In this document: positions 1 through 8,101 of the stretch, piece after piece | How the letters are laid out: every line of letters starts with the position of its first letter | Numbering within the stretch: the stretch's first letter is position 1 | NCBI RefSeq assembly: GCF_018863395.1 | Contig: NZ_JAHKRR010000002.1 | Span: 434,001 to 498,000, forward strand | DNA length: 64,000 bases | DNA from: Sinomicrobium weinanense | GTDB taxonomy: Bacteria; Bacteroidota; Bacteroidia; Flavobacteriales; Flavobacteriaceae | Direction of reading: 5' to 3' | Translations under genes and position numbers: made by a program | The notes under the pieces: model-generated | Seen by the model: only the letters and a program-made list of their open reading frames with translations | What the model was told of the DNA's origin: nothing | Database searches by the model: none

Positions 1-369
1 GAGTTTAATGGTCTTCCCGATAATTTTAAAATGGTAAATGGAATACTCAAAAAAGTAGAAGGGCTTAATATTTATGCAATGTTATTGCCAATTCCGGATA
101 GTCAAAATTATGAGCCATATCATCAAGAAAAGCAAGCCTTTAAGTTTTTTGAAATTGAACATTACTTTCCACTAAACTTTCTTCAAGATAATAATATGGT
201 TAAAGAAACCTCAATTCCTTCTGTTTATGAAATTATCGGTGATAAATCAAACTTTAAGGATAAGGTAATAAAGTCAAATAAGCCTGAACTATTTACTGAA
301 TTAATTAGCTTATTCAATGAAATTGATAAAGTATGTGAAAAAGAAATCAACTATATAGATTCAAAATAG
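1..369 (+). CDS. C-terminal part of an unknown protein upstream of hsdR (5' end outside window)
   Basis: The frame is open from base 1, so the gene starts before the window and only its last 122 codons are seen. I do not recognise the family with confidence. The visible part is mixed hydrophobic and charged, has no signal or membrane segment, and contains the phrases LLPIPDSQNYEP and FEIEHYFPLNFL. These recall the C-terminal parts of large ATPase or Toprim-like proteins of defence islands, but that is only an impression. The stop codon lies 3 bp before the hsdR start, so the two are almost certainly co-transcribed and this gene probably sits inside a type I restriction operon whose hsdM and hsdS lie upstream. 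The A+T-rich codon use differs from the housekeeping genes further right, which fits acquired DNA. Confidence 0.6.
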   Translation, partial: EFNGLPDNFKMVNGILKKVEGLNIYAMLLPIPDSQNYEPYHQEKQAFKFFEIEHYFPLNFLQDNNMVKETSIPSVYEIIGDKSNFKDKVIKSNKPELFTELISLFNEIDKVCEKEINYIDSK

Positions 370-372
370 ATT

Positions 373-3366
373 ATGAGCCTAACCACCGAAAACACCTTTG
401 AAATCGCTTTGGTACAATCGCTTGTCGAAAACGGCGGTTATATCCAGGGCAATGCAGAAGACTACAGCCCCGAGTTGGGTTTGTTTAAATACGAGGTCAT
501 TGCCTTTTTGCAACAATCGCAACCTAAAAAATGGGATAAAATAACCGCCATACACGGCGCCGATACCCACAATAGGGTCATCAATCGGCTCTGTAAGGAA
601 ATGGATTTACGCGGCAGCCTGGACGTATTGCGCAAAGGGTTTGTAGATTATGGCGTTCGGTTTCAAATGGCGTTTTTTAAGCCGGCTTCCGGCCTTAACC
701 CCGATGCGGTGGATTTGTACAATAAAAACAGCCTAAAGGTTTACCGTCAAATCTATTACAGCAACAAAAACAAAAACTCGGTAGATGTGGTGTTGGCCTT
801 AAACGGGATTCCGGTGGCCACCTTGGAACTTAAAAACCAGTTTACAGGACAGAACGTGGGCAATGCCCTAAAACAATACAGCACCACCAGAGACAACCGC
901 GAGCTGTTGTTTGCCTTTAAAAAACGGGCTTTGGTGCATTTTGCCGTAGATCAGGACGAAGTGTTTATGTGTACCAAACTGGAAGGTCACAAGACCTTTT
1001 GGCTTCCTTTCAATAAAGGTGACAACAATGGTAGAGGTAATCCGAAAAATCCGAATGGTTACCGCACGGCTTACCTGTGGGAGGATATTTTTGTTAAAGA
1101 CAGTTGGATGGAAATCCTGCAACGTTTTGTACACCTGCAAACAGAAGAAATAGAAACTAACGGCAAAACCTATAAAAAAGAAAAACTCATTTTTCCGCGT
1201 TACCACCAGTTGGATGTGGTCAGAAAAATCACTGGCGATGTTTACAGTGCTGGTGCCGGTAAAAACTATTTGGTACAGCATTCGGCCGGTTCGGGAAAAA
1301 GTAATTCCATTGCTTGGTTAGCTTACCGTTTGTCGGGCTTGCACAACCAAGAAAACAAACGGGTATTCGATTCTGTAATTGTAATAACAGACCGTCGGGT
1401 ACTGGACAAACAATTACAAGACACCATTTATCAGTTTGAACACAAACAAGGTGTAGTTCAAAAAATAGATAAGGACAGTACACAGTTGGCTAACGCTCTA
1501 GGTCAAGGCACCAATATTATCATCACTACTTTACAAAAATTCCCGTTTGTAATTGATAAAGTAGGTGAACTTCCCGACAGGAAATATGCGGTGTTGATAG
1601 ACGAAGCTCATAGTTCGCAAGGTGGTGAAGCTAGTAAAAAGATGAAAGAAGTCTTGACTACCAAAGACCTGGCCATGGCCGCCGAAGAAGAAGCCACCTA
1701 TGGTGATGCCGATTATAGTGGCGAAGATATGGTACGCGAGCAAGTAGAAAAATCTGCTGCAGCAAGAGGACAACAAGACAATATTTCTTTTTTTGCCTTT
1801 ACCGCCACTCCCAAATACAAAACCTTACAGGTGTTTGGTGTAAAAGGAAAAGACGGTAAGCCTAAGCCATTTCATTTGTATTCCATGCGTCAAGCCATTG
1901 AAGAAGGGTTTATTTTAGATGTATTACAAAACTACACTACTTATGAACTCTACTTTAAACTTACAAAGGCCATAGAAGACGATCCGGAACTCAATAAGAA
2001 AAAAGCATCCAAAGCCATTGGTAAATATGTATCACTACACCCGCACAACCTGGCACAGAAAACCGAAATTATCATTGAGCATTTCAGAAATATTGTTGCA
2101 AAGAAAATAGGAGGAAAAGCCAAGGCCATGGTAGTTTGCGGTTCACGCCTGCATGCCAAGCGTTATTTTGAAGAATTTGAAAAATACATCAAAGCCAAAG
2201 GCTACAACGAGGAGATAAAAATCCTGGTAGCTTTCTCTGGTAAAGTGATAGATGATAATTCCCCTGAAGGTGTTTCAGAACCGGAATTGACCGGATTCAG
2301 CGAAAAAGAATTGCCAACAGCGTTTGAAAAAGACGAATACAAAATTTTGATTGTAGCCAACAAATATCAAACAGGGTTCGATCAGCCCTTGCTTCATACT
2401 ATGTACGTAGATAAAAAGCTATCAGGGGTATTGGCCGTACAAACCCTATCTAGGCTCAATAGAACCTGTCCGGGCAAAGAAGACACCTTTGTATTGGATT
2501 TTGCTAACGACAGACAAACCATTCTGGATTCTTTCCAGCCATACTACGAAATAACCACCGTATCAGATGAAGTGGATGTAAACCACTTATATGATTTAAA
2601 AGCCCGATTGGATGAATTTCAAGTATATTGGGAGCAGGAAATAGAATCTTTTGTACAGGTGTATTTTAATCCTAACACAAAATTGAACACCCCAAAACAG
2701 CAAAAATACCTGTACCAATTTACCGATCCCGCAGTTGATCGATTTAAAGGGTTGGAGGAAGAAAAACAAGATGAATTTAAAAAAGGTTTGAGAACGTGGA
2801 CAAACCTTTATGCTTTTTTGGCTCAAATTATGCCTTTTGTAGATACCGATTTTGAACGATTTTTTGCTTATGCCAAGTTATTGCAAACCCGGTTACCTAA
2901 ACGGGAACTTTCGGAATCATTGCATTTGGATGACGAAGTGGCATTAGAATATTACCGCTTACAAAAAATTAAAGATGGTGCCATCGGTCTACAAAAAGAT
3001 GAAGATGGCGAGCTAAGCGGTACGTCTGAAGCAGGATTGAAAAAACCAAAAGAAGAAGACGCTCGTCTTTCAGAAATCATCAACGTCTTAAACGACCGCT
3101 TCGGTACTGAATTTGAAGAAGCCGACAAGCTATTTTTTGATCAGATAGAAGCTGAACTTATGGAAGACGAAACCTTACAGGCACAGGCTAAGGTTAACAA
3201 AATGGATACTTTTAAATTTGCCTTTAACGATAAGTTTATCGATAAACTTATAGGCCGTATGGATCAAAACCAGGAGATTTTTGAAAAAATCTTAGAAGAC
3301 GAGAGTTTTGGAGATTTAGTAAAAGAATGGATGATGATGAAAATTTATAAAAGATTGAATGGTTAG
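373..3366 (+). CDS. hsdR: Type I restriction endonuclease subunit R (HsdR)
   Basis: This is the motor and nuclease subunit of a type I restriction-modification complex, which translocates and cuts unmodified DNA. At 997 aa it has the usual full length. The N-terminal nuclease domain shows the PD-(D/E)xK pattern with D138, E152 and K154. The helicase part follows, with Walker A around residues 303-310 (HSAGSGKS), the DEAH box at 410-413, the FTATP motif near residue 475, and an SNF2/RecA-like second lobe with QTGFDQP and QTLSRLNRT. A C-terminal helical part for contact with HsdM ends the protein. No frameshift is seen. It follows an unknown gene by 3 bp; hsdM and hsdS are not in the window and are expected to the left. 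It is followed by a 12-bp inverted repeat and then AlbA_2-type genes. Confidence 0.97.
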   Translation: MSLTTENTFEIALVQSLVENGGYIQGNAEDYSPELGLFKYEVIAFLQQSQPKKWDKITAIHGADTHNRVINRLCKEMDLRGSLDVLRKGFVDYGVRFQMAFFKPASGLNPDAVDLYNKNSLKVYRQIYYSNKNKNSVDVVLALNGIPVATLELKNQFTGQNVGNALKQYSTTRDNRELLFAFKKRALVHFAVDQDEVFMCTKLEGHKTFWLPFNKGDNNGRGNPKNPNGYRTAYLWEDIFVKDSWMEILQRFVHLQTEEIETNGKTYKKEKLIFPRYHQLDVVRKITGDVYSAGAGKNYLVQHSAGSGKSNSIAWLAYRLSGLHNQENKRVFDSVIVITDRRVLDKQLQDTIYQFEHKQGVVQKIDKDSTQLANALGQGTNIIITTLQKFPFVIDKVGELPDRKYAVLIDEAHSSQGGEASKKMKEVLTTKDLAMAAEEEATYGDADYSGEDMVREQVEKSAAARGQQDNISFFAFTATPKYKTLQVFGVKGKDGKPKPFHLYSMRQAIEEGFILDVLQNYTTYELYFKLTKAIEDDPELNKKKASKAIGKYVSLHPHNLAQKTEIIIEHFRNIVAKKIGGKAKAMVVCGSRLHAKRYFEEFEKYIKAKGYNEEIKILVAFSGKVIDDNSPEGVSEPELTGFSEKELPTAFEKDEYKILIVANKYQTGFDQPLLHTMYVDKKLSGVLAVQTLSRLNRTCPGKEDTFVLDFANDRQTILDSFQPYYEITTVSDEVDVNHLYDLKARLDEFQVYWEQEIESFVQVYFNPNTKLNTPKQQKYLYQFTDPAVDRFKGLEEEKQDEFKKGLRTWTNLYAFLAQIMPFVDTDFERFFAYAKLLQTRLPKRELSESLHLDDEVALEYYRLQKIKDGAIGLQKDEDGELSGTSEAGLKKPKEEDARLSEIINVLNDRFGTEFEEADKLFFDQIEAELMEDETLQAQAKVNKMDTFKFAFNDKFIDKLIGRMDQNQEIFEKILEDESFGDLVKEWMMMKIYKRLNG

Positions 3367-3367
3367 G

Positions 3368-3400
3368 AATGTCAAGTTTCCGGCACAAAAACTTGACATT
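3368..3400. repeat. Perfect 12-bp inverted repeat just after hsdR
   Basis: The arms AATGTCAAGTTT (3368-3379) and AAACTTGACATT (3389-3400) are perfect reverse complements with a 9-base loop. The left arm starts 2 bp after the hsdR stop. There is no T run behind it, so it is a weak candidate for an intrinsic terminator; a regulator-binding site or an mRNA 3'-end stabilising hairpin is equally possible. Confidence 0.55.
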
Positions 3401-3445
3401 ATACGTATTATCTGAAAAGGTTATTTTTACATCAAATCCCCGATA

Positions 3446-3550
3446 ATGTCTGAAACAAACCGTTTAGAATACAAAGAAAAACCGGATTTGAAAGAAAGGC
3501 TACGGAGTATTGCCGGCATTCTATACCGAGAATTAAATAATCGTATTTAA
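3446..3550 (+). pseudogene. 34-codon remnant resembling the N-terminus of an AlbA_2 protein
   Basis: The short frame begins MSETNRLEYKE, which is the usual opening of AlbA_2/RecG-like ATP-binding proteins of Bacteroidota (SETNRxEYK followed by an acidic helix). After about 14 codons the match is lost and the frame stops at 3550. I read this as the stub of a deleted AlbA_2 gene. A matching C-terminal stub lies at 5172-5470, on the other side of the intact AlbA_2 gene. It could alternatively be a genuine small protein, but nothing supports that. Confidence 0.45.
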
Positions 3551-3566
3551 CAGCATTATATAGAAA

Positions 3567-5171
3567 ATGACCAAAGACCAACTTATAGCAAAATTAGCCG
3601 ATCTGGAATGGGAAGACTTTGAGGTAAAAGCCGCTAAAGGTGGATTGCCAAAAGACACATGGGAAACCGTTTCGGCTTTTTCCAATACCTCCGGGGGATG
3701 GCTGTTGTTTGGTATTAAACAAAATGGAAAACAATTTGAAATACAAGGCCTCAACAATCCTGAAAAAGTTGAACAGGATTTTTTAAATACCATTCGTTCG
3801 GGCAAGTTTAATGTATTTGTCCCCACCCAACAGGCTAAGCATAATATAGGTAGTAAAACAGTTTTGGCCTTTTATGTGCCGGTATCAAGAGACAAGCCGG
3901 TGTATTATAATAGTCTACAAAACACTTTTATTCGTAGGGGAAGTTCAGACCAACGAGCTACCAAAGAAGAAATTGATGCCATGTTCCGCGACCAAACCTT
4001 TGGAACCAAAACATCGGAATTGGCACCCAAAACCTCTAAAGCAGACTTGCATACCACATCACTAAAGCAGTACCGCGATTATATGGCACGCTTTAACCCC
4101 GATGTTAGCTATAACCGTTATGACGAAGATGAGTTTTTAACAAAGTTACGCATTGTTGATAATGAACAATTGACCTACGCCGGTTTGCTGTTTTTAGGAA
4201 AACGTGAAAGCATTGAAAAACATTTCCCTGATTTTAGGATCGATTTGCTCGAAATCCCGGGGACTACCATCACAGATGCTACAACCAATTACACTTTTCG
4301 GCTAGACGAATATGAAAACCTTTGGGACTATTATTTTGCCTGTTTCCAGCGTTTAAAACAAAAAGTGGATGTAGCATTCCAAATAACCAATCAGGGCTTT
4401 GGCCAAGAGCTTTCTCCAGGCTTAAAAGCCATTCGGGAAGCTTTGGTCAATATGCTAATGCACGCTGATTACTTTGCACCGGCGCACTCGCGTATCCGCA
4501 TTTTCACCAACCATATCGAGTTTTACAATCCGGGTGGACTGCCTAAACCTTTAGAAGAGTTAAAGGCTAAAGACTTGTCATTGCCCCGCAACCCGCTTAT
4601 TTCAAAATTATTCCGCATGGTACGCTTGGCCGAAAATGCCGGCTATGGCTTTGACAAAATCGAAACCAATTGGGAACAATACAACCATACAGCACCCGAG
4701 TATGATATTAGTTTTGATGCTACGATCTTAAAACTTTATACCCAAAAAGAGGGAGCTGGAGCCAAAACTTCGGAGAAACTTCGGGGAAACTTCGGAGAAA
4801 CTTCGGAGAAACTTCAGGAAGAACTTAAAAACAAACCAGCTAACATTGATTTGATTATAAGGCTATTGACTGATAACTACGAAAATTTCAAGATCTATAT
4901 CACTGAAAATTTCGGAGTCAGTTCGGGAACACTTCGGAAACACTTCGGAAACACTTCGGAAACGCTTCGGAAACATTTCGGAGACAAAGAAATGGTATTG
5001 TTATTACTTATTATATTCAATAAAGATATTACAGCTAAAGAGGCCGCTAAGGTTATAGGCGTTAGTGATAGAACCATAGAAACCTATTTTACCAAACTCA
5101 AATCAAAAGATATGATCGAACGTGTCGGCAGCGCCACCTTTGGCGGTTATTGGACCTTAAAAAAAGATTAA
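3567..5171 (+). CDS. AlbA_2 (Schlafen-type) ATP-binding protein with C-terminal winged helix
   Basis: The protein has 534 aa. Residues about 10-130 form an AlbA_2/Schlafen-type nucleic-acid-binding domain (FEVKAAKGG, then SGGWLLFGI). Residues about 290-385 form the RecG-like HATPase_c_4 domain (ALVNMLMHADY, then NPLISKLFRMVRLAENAGYGFDKI). Residues about 485-530 are a winged helix (TAKEAAKVIGVSDRTIETYF). The linker holds two tracts of 11-bp tandem repeats (residues 401-417 and 448-473), encoding 11-residue periods such as TLRKHFGNTSE. Because 11 is not a multiple of 3, a change in copy number would put the winged helix out of frame. The family is annotated as transcriptional regulator or putative DNA-binding protein and often lies beside restriction systems, as here with hsdR; its exact role is not known. 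No membrane segment is present. Confidence 0.85.
   Translation: MTKDQLIAKLADLEWEDFEVKAAKGGLPKDTWETVSAFSNTSGGWLLFGIKQNGKQFEIQGLNNPEKVEQDFLNTIRSGKFNVFVPTQQAKHNIGSKTVLAFYVPVSRDKPVYYNSLQNTFIRRGSSDQRATKEEIDAMFRDQTFGTKTSELAPKTSKADLHTTSLKQYRDYMARFNPDVSYNRYDEDEFLTKLRIVDNEQLTYAGLLFLGKRESIEKHFPDFRIDLLEIPGTTITDATTNYTFRLDEYENLWDYYFACFQRLKQKVDVAFQITNQGFGQELSPGLKAIREALVNMLMHADYFAPAHSRIRIFTNHIEFYNPGGLPKPLEELKAKDLSLPRNPLISKLFRMVRLAENAGYGFDKIETNWEQYNHTAPEYDISFDATILKLYTQKEGAGAKTSEKLRGNFGETSEKLQEELKNKPANIDLIIRLLTDNYENFKIYITENFGVSSGTLRKHFGNTSETLRKHFGDKEMVLLLLIIFNKDITAKEAAKVIGVSDRTIETYFTKLKSKDMIERVGSATFGGYWTLKKD
4767..4815 (+). repeat. 11-bp tandem repeat, tract 1, inside the AlbA_2 gene
   Basis: Four full copies and one partial copy of ACTTCGGAGAA run from 4767 (unit starts 4767, 4778, 4789, 4800, 4811). 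The unit has no stop codon in any forward frame, so the tract stays open whatever the frame. Confidence 0.9.
4909..4985 (+). repeat. 11-bp tandem repeat, tract 2, inside the AlbA_2 gene
   Basis: Seven consecutive 11-bp units related to ACTTCGGAAAC, with the three central ones (4931-4963) identical and the outer ones diverged. Translation cycles through three frames to give an 11-residue period. It ends about 35 bp before the winged-helix coding part. Confidence 0.92.
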
Positions 5172-5470
5172 AGTATACGATAAAGATTGTTCTAAGTTTT
5201 CTGACAATTTTTTACGGATAACCTTCTCAAAATCTACAAGTGGTGCAATAAGGTAGTGCAATAGGTGGTGCAATAGAAAGTTTAACTGAAAGACAGGTAG
5301 AAATCTTAGAATTAATAAAAGAAAACAATAAAATAGCTTACCGGGAAGTAGCCCAACGATTAGAAATAAACAATTCCGCTGTGCAAGCACACTTCGACAC
5401 TCTAAAAGAAAAGGACATCATCGAAAGAATTGGAGACACCAGAGGGTATTGGAAGATTTTAAAAAGATAA
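5172..5470 (+). pseudogene. C-terminal remnant of a second AlbA_2/RecG-like gene, frameshifted
   Basis: Directly after the AlbA_2 stop, an open stretch reads SDNFLRITFSKSTSGAI, then loses frame by one extra base inside a short tandem repeat (GTGCAATA copies at 5243, 5256 and 5268, spaced 13 and 12 bp). After the shift it continues GGAIESLTERQVEIL and a complete winged helix ending YWKILKR at 5470. The GGAI repeat followed by a LTERQ winged helix is typical of the C-terminus of AlbA_2/RecG-like proteins in Bacteroidota. No N-terminal or ATPase part precedes it; the stub at 3446-3550 may be the other end of the same gene. From 5471 to 5503 nothing is seen. Confidence 0.7.
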
Positions 5471-5503
5471 AATCCATTATAAAAACAAACAAAGTATTAC
5501 ACC

Positions 5504-6097
5504 TTACAGTGCTTTTGCCATAATTTCCGCAATCCATTGTGGTGCCAATGCAATATCTTGCTTTAAATCTTTAATATCCTCTTTTTTTAACAATTGTATG
5601 ATTTTTTCTTGTTCTTCTGGAGACACCTTATCACTTCCTATATCCCGAAGCGCTTGCACCACAAGTTTTGACACCTTTCCGCTAAGGGCTAAGTTTTTAG
5701 GGGAAGTTCTTTTGAACTGTATGGTTCTATTACCAACTTTTATTGTTCTTGTCTTACCATCCGTATAATAAACCAATCTTAAAGGCACTTGTGTTGACAG
5801 GCCAAGGGCGTACTGCGCATAACTGCCCGAAGGCAATAATTTGGCCTTGTCCCTTTTTGCAATAGCCTTAGCTATTTCTTCTGCAGAAGGTAATATTTCC
5901 TGATTTAGTAACTCGCTTACTTTTGGTTTAGCATATATGCCATGAGCTACCCTTGACAAAACCTTCCTCTTCTCCAGCCGATGCAGAATAGTATGTATTG
6001 TGCTCTGATTTCCTAAGTCGATAAAATCGTCGGCAAAAAAAATAGTTCCTCCTTTTGCTTTATTTATCCTGGTTTCAATTTTATTATCTATGCTCAT
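5504..6097 (-). CDS. DUF6088 family protein, AbiEi-like antitoxin/regulator (orphan)
   Basis: The 197-aa protein (start chosen at MSIDNKIETRI, 10 codons inside the longest frame, because it matches the usual family start) has an N-terminal helix-turn-helix (GTIFFADDFIDLGNQSTIHTIL) and a C-terminal AbiEi-like domain (SGSYAQYALGLSTQVP, then VYYTDGK). DUF6088 proteins are related to the antitoxin of type IV AbiE systems and normally stand next to an AbiEii nucleotidyltransferase toxin. No such toxin is present: downstream is only the AlbA_2 remnant, and upstream is a broken XRE gene. It therefore looks like an orphan antitoxin or a stand-alone regulator. The protein is basic, soluble and without signal peptide. 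Confidence 0.8.
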   Translation of the reverse strand: MSIDNKIETRINKAKGGTIFFADDFIDLGNQSTIHTILHRLEKRKVLSRVAHGIYAKPKVSELLNQEILPSAEEIAKAIAKRDKAKLLPSGSYAQYALGLSTQVPLRLVYYTDGKTRTIKVGNRTIQFKRTSPKNLALSGKVSKLVVQALRDIGSDKVSPEEQEKIIQLLKKEDIKDLKQDIALAPQWIAEIMAKAL

Positions 6098-6217
6098 ACG
6101 TATAGTAATTGAGCAATAAATGTACAAAACATGAAAGATATAGACATACTATTCCTTTCAAAAAAATTTAAAATATCTTACAAATCAAGGATGATATCCT
6201 CTGGCAAACATTTCGCT

Positions 6218-6310
6218 CTATAAGGCTACCCCGGCCCGTTCTGCAAATTCTTCCCGGGTAAGATGAACTTCCTTTCTTTTCCTTTTGACAAATTCAGTTA
6301 ATTGCTCCAT
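6218..6310 (-). pseudogene. Truncated XRE/HipB-type helix-turn-helix regulator (30 codons)
   Basis: The frame starts MEQLTEFVKRKRKEV and continues LTREEFAERAGVAL before a stop. This is the first half of an XRE helix-turn-helix as found in HipB-like antitoxins; the recognition helix and the rest are missing, and no continuation in another frame was found. A perfect 12-bp inverted repeat lies 31 bp upstream, as expected for an autoregulated antitoxin promoter. Together with the orphan DUF6088 gene it suggests a decayed toxin-antitoxin area. The rest of 6098-6527 holds no other gene that I can see. Confidence 0.55.
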
Positions 6311-6324
6311 AATTATATTCCTTT

Positions 6325-6368
6325 ACATATAAAATAACCTAAAATTATATGTAAAAACATATAATTTT
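6325..6368. promoter_or_regulatory. Probable operator of the truncated XRE regulator
   Basis: AAAATTATATGT (6341-6352) and ACATATAATTTT (6357-6368) form a perfect 12-bp inverted repeat with a 4-base centre, and a third ACATATAA copy lies at 6325-6332. It sits just upstream of the minus-strand start at 6310, the normal place for an XRE operator. Confidence 0.5.
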
Positions 6369-6527
6369 ATTATGGATTTCCATAGTACTCTTCCTTTTCT
6401 TTCTTTTCTTTGACTCGAAATATGTAGATGTAATTTAAAGAGGTTTTACCTATTCCAATATCCCGTATTGCTACTTTCTATTCAAAATGTAACAAATTCT
6501 ACTTATAATCGTCTTCCTTTATAAAAC

Positions 6528-7622
6528 TTGGCAATGGCAAAAAAATTTTACCTCATCACAATCGCATTTCTTGTACTCCTTCCTATTGCACGTAGAGAAA
6601 GGAAAAAATCGAGTATCCTTTTAAACCCTGTCTCGGAAAATATCACTTTTAAAAACTCAAAAGATAATATTACATTTTCCGGAACTTTAGCTTTACCCGG
6701 TAAAGAAGGCCGGTTCCCTGCTGTTATCCTGATAAGCGGAAACGGTAAAAACAATAGAAATTCAGAATTCGGAAACCATAAACCCTTTCTGGACATTTCA
6801 AACCATTTCATTAAAAACAACATTGCCGTATTAAGGTATGATAAAAGAGGGGTCGGGAAATCTGAAGGGAATTTCGATGCGGCCAATTCTTTTGACTTTG
6901 CGGAAGATGTAAAAGCTGCCTTAAACTATCTTTTAACCAGGCAGGACATTCAAAAAAATAATATAGGTTTGGTCGGACACAGTGAGGGAGGCCTAATTGC
7001 CCCTATTGTAGCCGCAACTTCCGAAAATGTAGCATATATTGTTTCATTGGCAGGCCCCAGTATCCCGGGAAACAGGATACTACTGTCCCAGCAAAAAGCA
7101 CTGGCCGAAGTACGAGGCATCGGAAAGGACAAAATCAAACGATCCCAAAAAATAAACCGGGAAGCATTTGAAATCGTAAACCGATATACAAATGACAGTA
7201 TTCTAAAAGTAAAAATGTTGGCTTATATACGAGATATTTCCCAAGGTGATCCGGATAAACCAAAAGATATAACCTTTGATGAATATGTGAATGCCCAGGT
7301 CAAAAATATTCTAAGGCCCTGGATGGTTAATTTTTTAAGATATAACCCACAAGAATATATAAAACAGGTAACATGCCCCGTACTTGCACTCAATGGTTCC
7401 AAAGACCTCCAGGTATTGGCAAAAGAAAATTTACCCCGATGGAAGGCGATTTTGGAAAAGTCAGGTAACAAAAACGTAACCATTAAGGAAATATCTAATC
7501 TGAATCATCAATTTCAGACTTGTAAAACAGGTTTGCCGGAAGAATATGAAAAATTGAATGAATCGTTTTCACCGATCGTCATGGAGGAAATGGTCAAATG
7601 GATAAAAAAGCATTTAAAATAA
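6528..7622 (+). CDS. Secreted alpha/beta hydrolase (serine esterase/peptidase-like)
   Basis: The 364-aa protein has an N-terminal hydrophobic segment (residues 5-20, FYLITIAFLVLLPIA) that acts as signal peptide or anchor. The hydrolase fold follows: YDKRGVGKSEG near residue 103, the nucleophile elbow GHSEGG near residue 150, the acid in NGSKDLQV near residue 290, and the catalytic histidine in LNHQFQ near residue 325. The family cleaves esters or short peptides; the substrate is unknown. The next gene starts on the base after its stop codon, so the two are translated from one message. No clear -7 box was found upstream. A second ATG two codons in is an alternative start. Confidence 0.9.
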   Translation: MAMAKKFYLITIAFLVLLPIARRERKKSSILLNPVSENITFKNSKDNITFSGTLALPGKEGRFPAVILISGNGKNNRNSEFGNHKPFLDISNHFIKNNIAVLRYDKRGVGKSEGNFDAANSFDFAEDVKAALNYLLTRQDIQKNNIGLVGHSEGGLIAPIVAATSENVAYIVSLAGPSIPGNRILLSQQKALAEVRGIGKDKIKRSQKINREAFEIVNRYTNDSILKVKMLAYIRDISQGDPDKPKDITFDEYVNAQVKNILRPWMVNFLRYNPQEYIKQVTCPVLALNGSKDLQVLAKENLPRWKAILEKSGNKNVTIKEISNLNHQFQTCKTGLPEEYEKLNESFSPIVMEEMVKWIKKHLK

Positions 7623-8069
7623 ATGGATAACGAATTAATCGAACATAAAAGTTGGTGGAAACGAAACTGGAAATGGTCTATGCCGGTTTTCGGAATGCTC
7701 CTGATTGCAGTTTATATCTTTTTCTCGTCCGGGGCACCCGGGGTTACCTCTGATATAATACAAGCCTACAACGACACTGATCTTTATGAGAATGCGATTA
7801 AAAAAGCAGCTTCAGATCCCAGGGTAAAAGATCTGTTAGGGGAAATGGAACCCATTGATAAAATGGCTATCATAGAAGGACAAGTTCAATACAGCAATAA
7901 CAACAATACAGTACATTCCACCATACGGATAAGCGGGTCCAAAGGTAAAGCTCGTATGGATATTTCGGCAAACAAGGTAAGGAATACGTGGAATTACTCT
8001 AAAATAAACATCCGCATTAAAAATCCCCCCGAAAAAAGACAAACTATTGAAATTAAAACAGCAGAATAA
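7623..8069 (+). CDS. Coa1/Tim21-like membrane protein
   Basis: The 148-aa protein has a short cytoplasmic N-terminus rich in W and K (SWWKRNWKW), one membrane helix (residues about 20-36) and a soluble domain with SDIIQAYNDTDLYENAIKKA and a GEVQ-like GQVQYS strand. This arrangement matches the cytochrome-oxidase assembly factor 1 (Coa1)/Tim21-like family found in many Bacteroidota, whose bacterial role is not established. It begins immediately after the stop of the hydrolase gene, so it is translationally linked to it. There is nothing in the surroundings that points to respiration. Confidence 0.75.
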   Translation: MDNELIEHKSWWKRNWKWSMPVFGMLLIAVYIFFSSGAPGVTSDIIQAYNDTDLYENAIKKAASDPRVKDLLGEMEPIDKMAIIEGQVQYSNNNNTVHSTIRISGSKGKARMDISANKVRNTWNYSKINIRIKNPPEKRQTIEIKTAE

Positions 8070-8101
8070 AACGCCATACTACAACACCGAAAATCTATAC
8101 C

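Noticed and set aside
3389-3414. Sigma70-like TTGACA promoter after hsdR
   Set aside because: Bacteroidota do not use this consensus. The TTGACA belongs to the inverted repeat, and no TAnnTTTG box follows.
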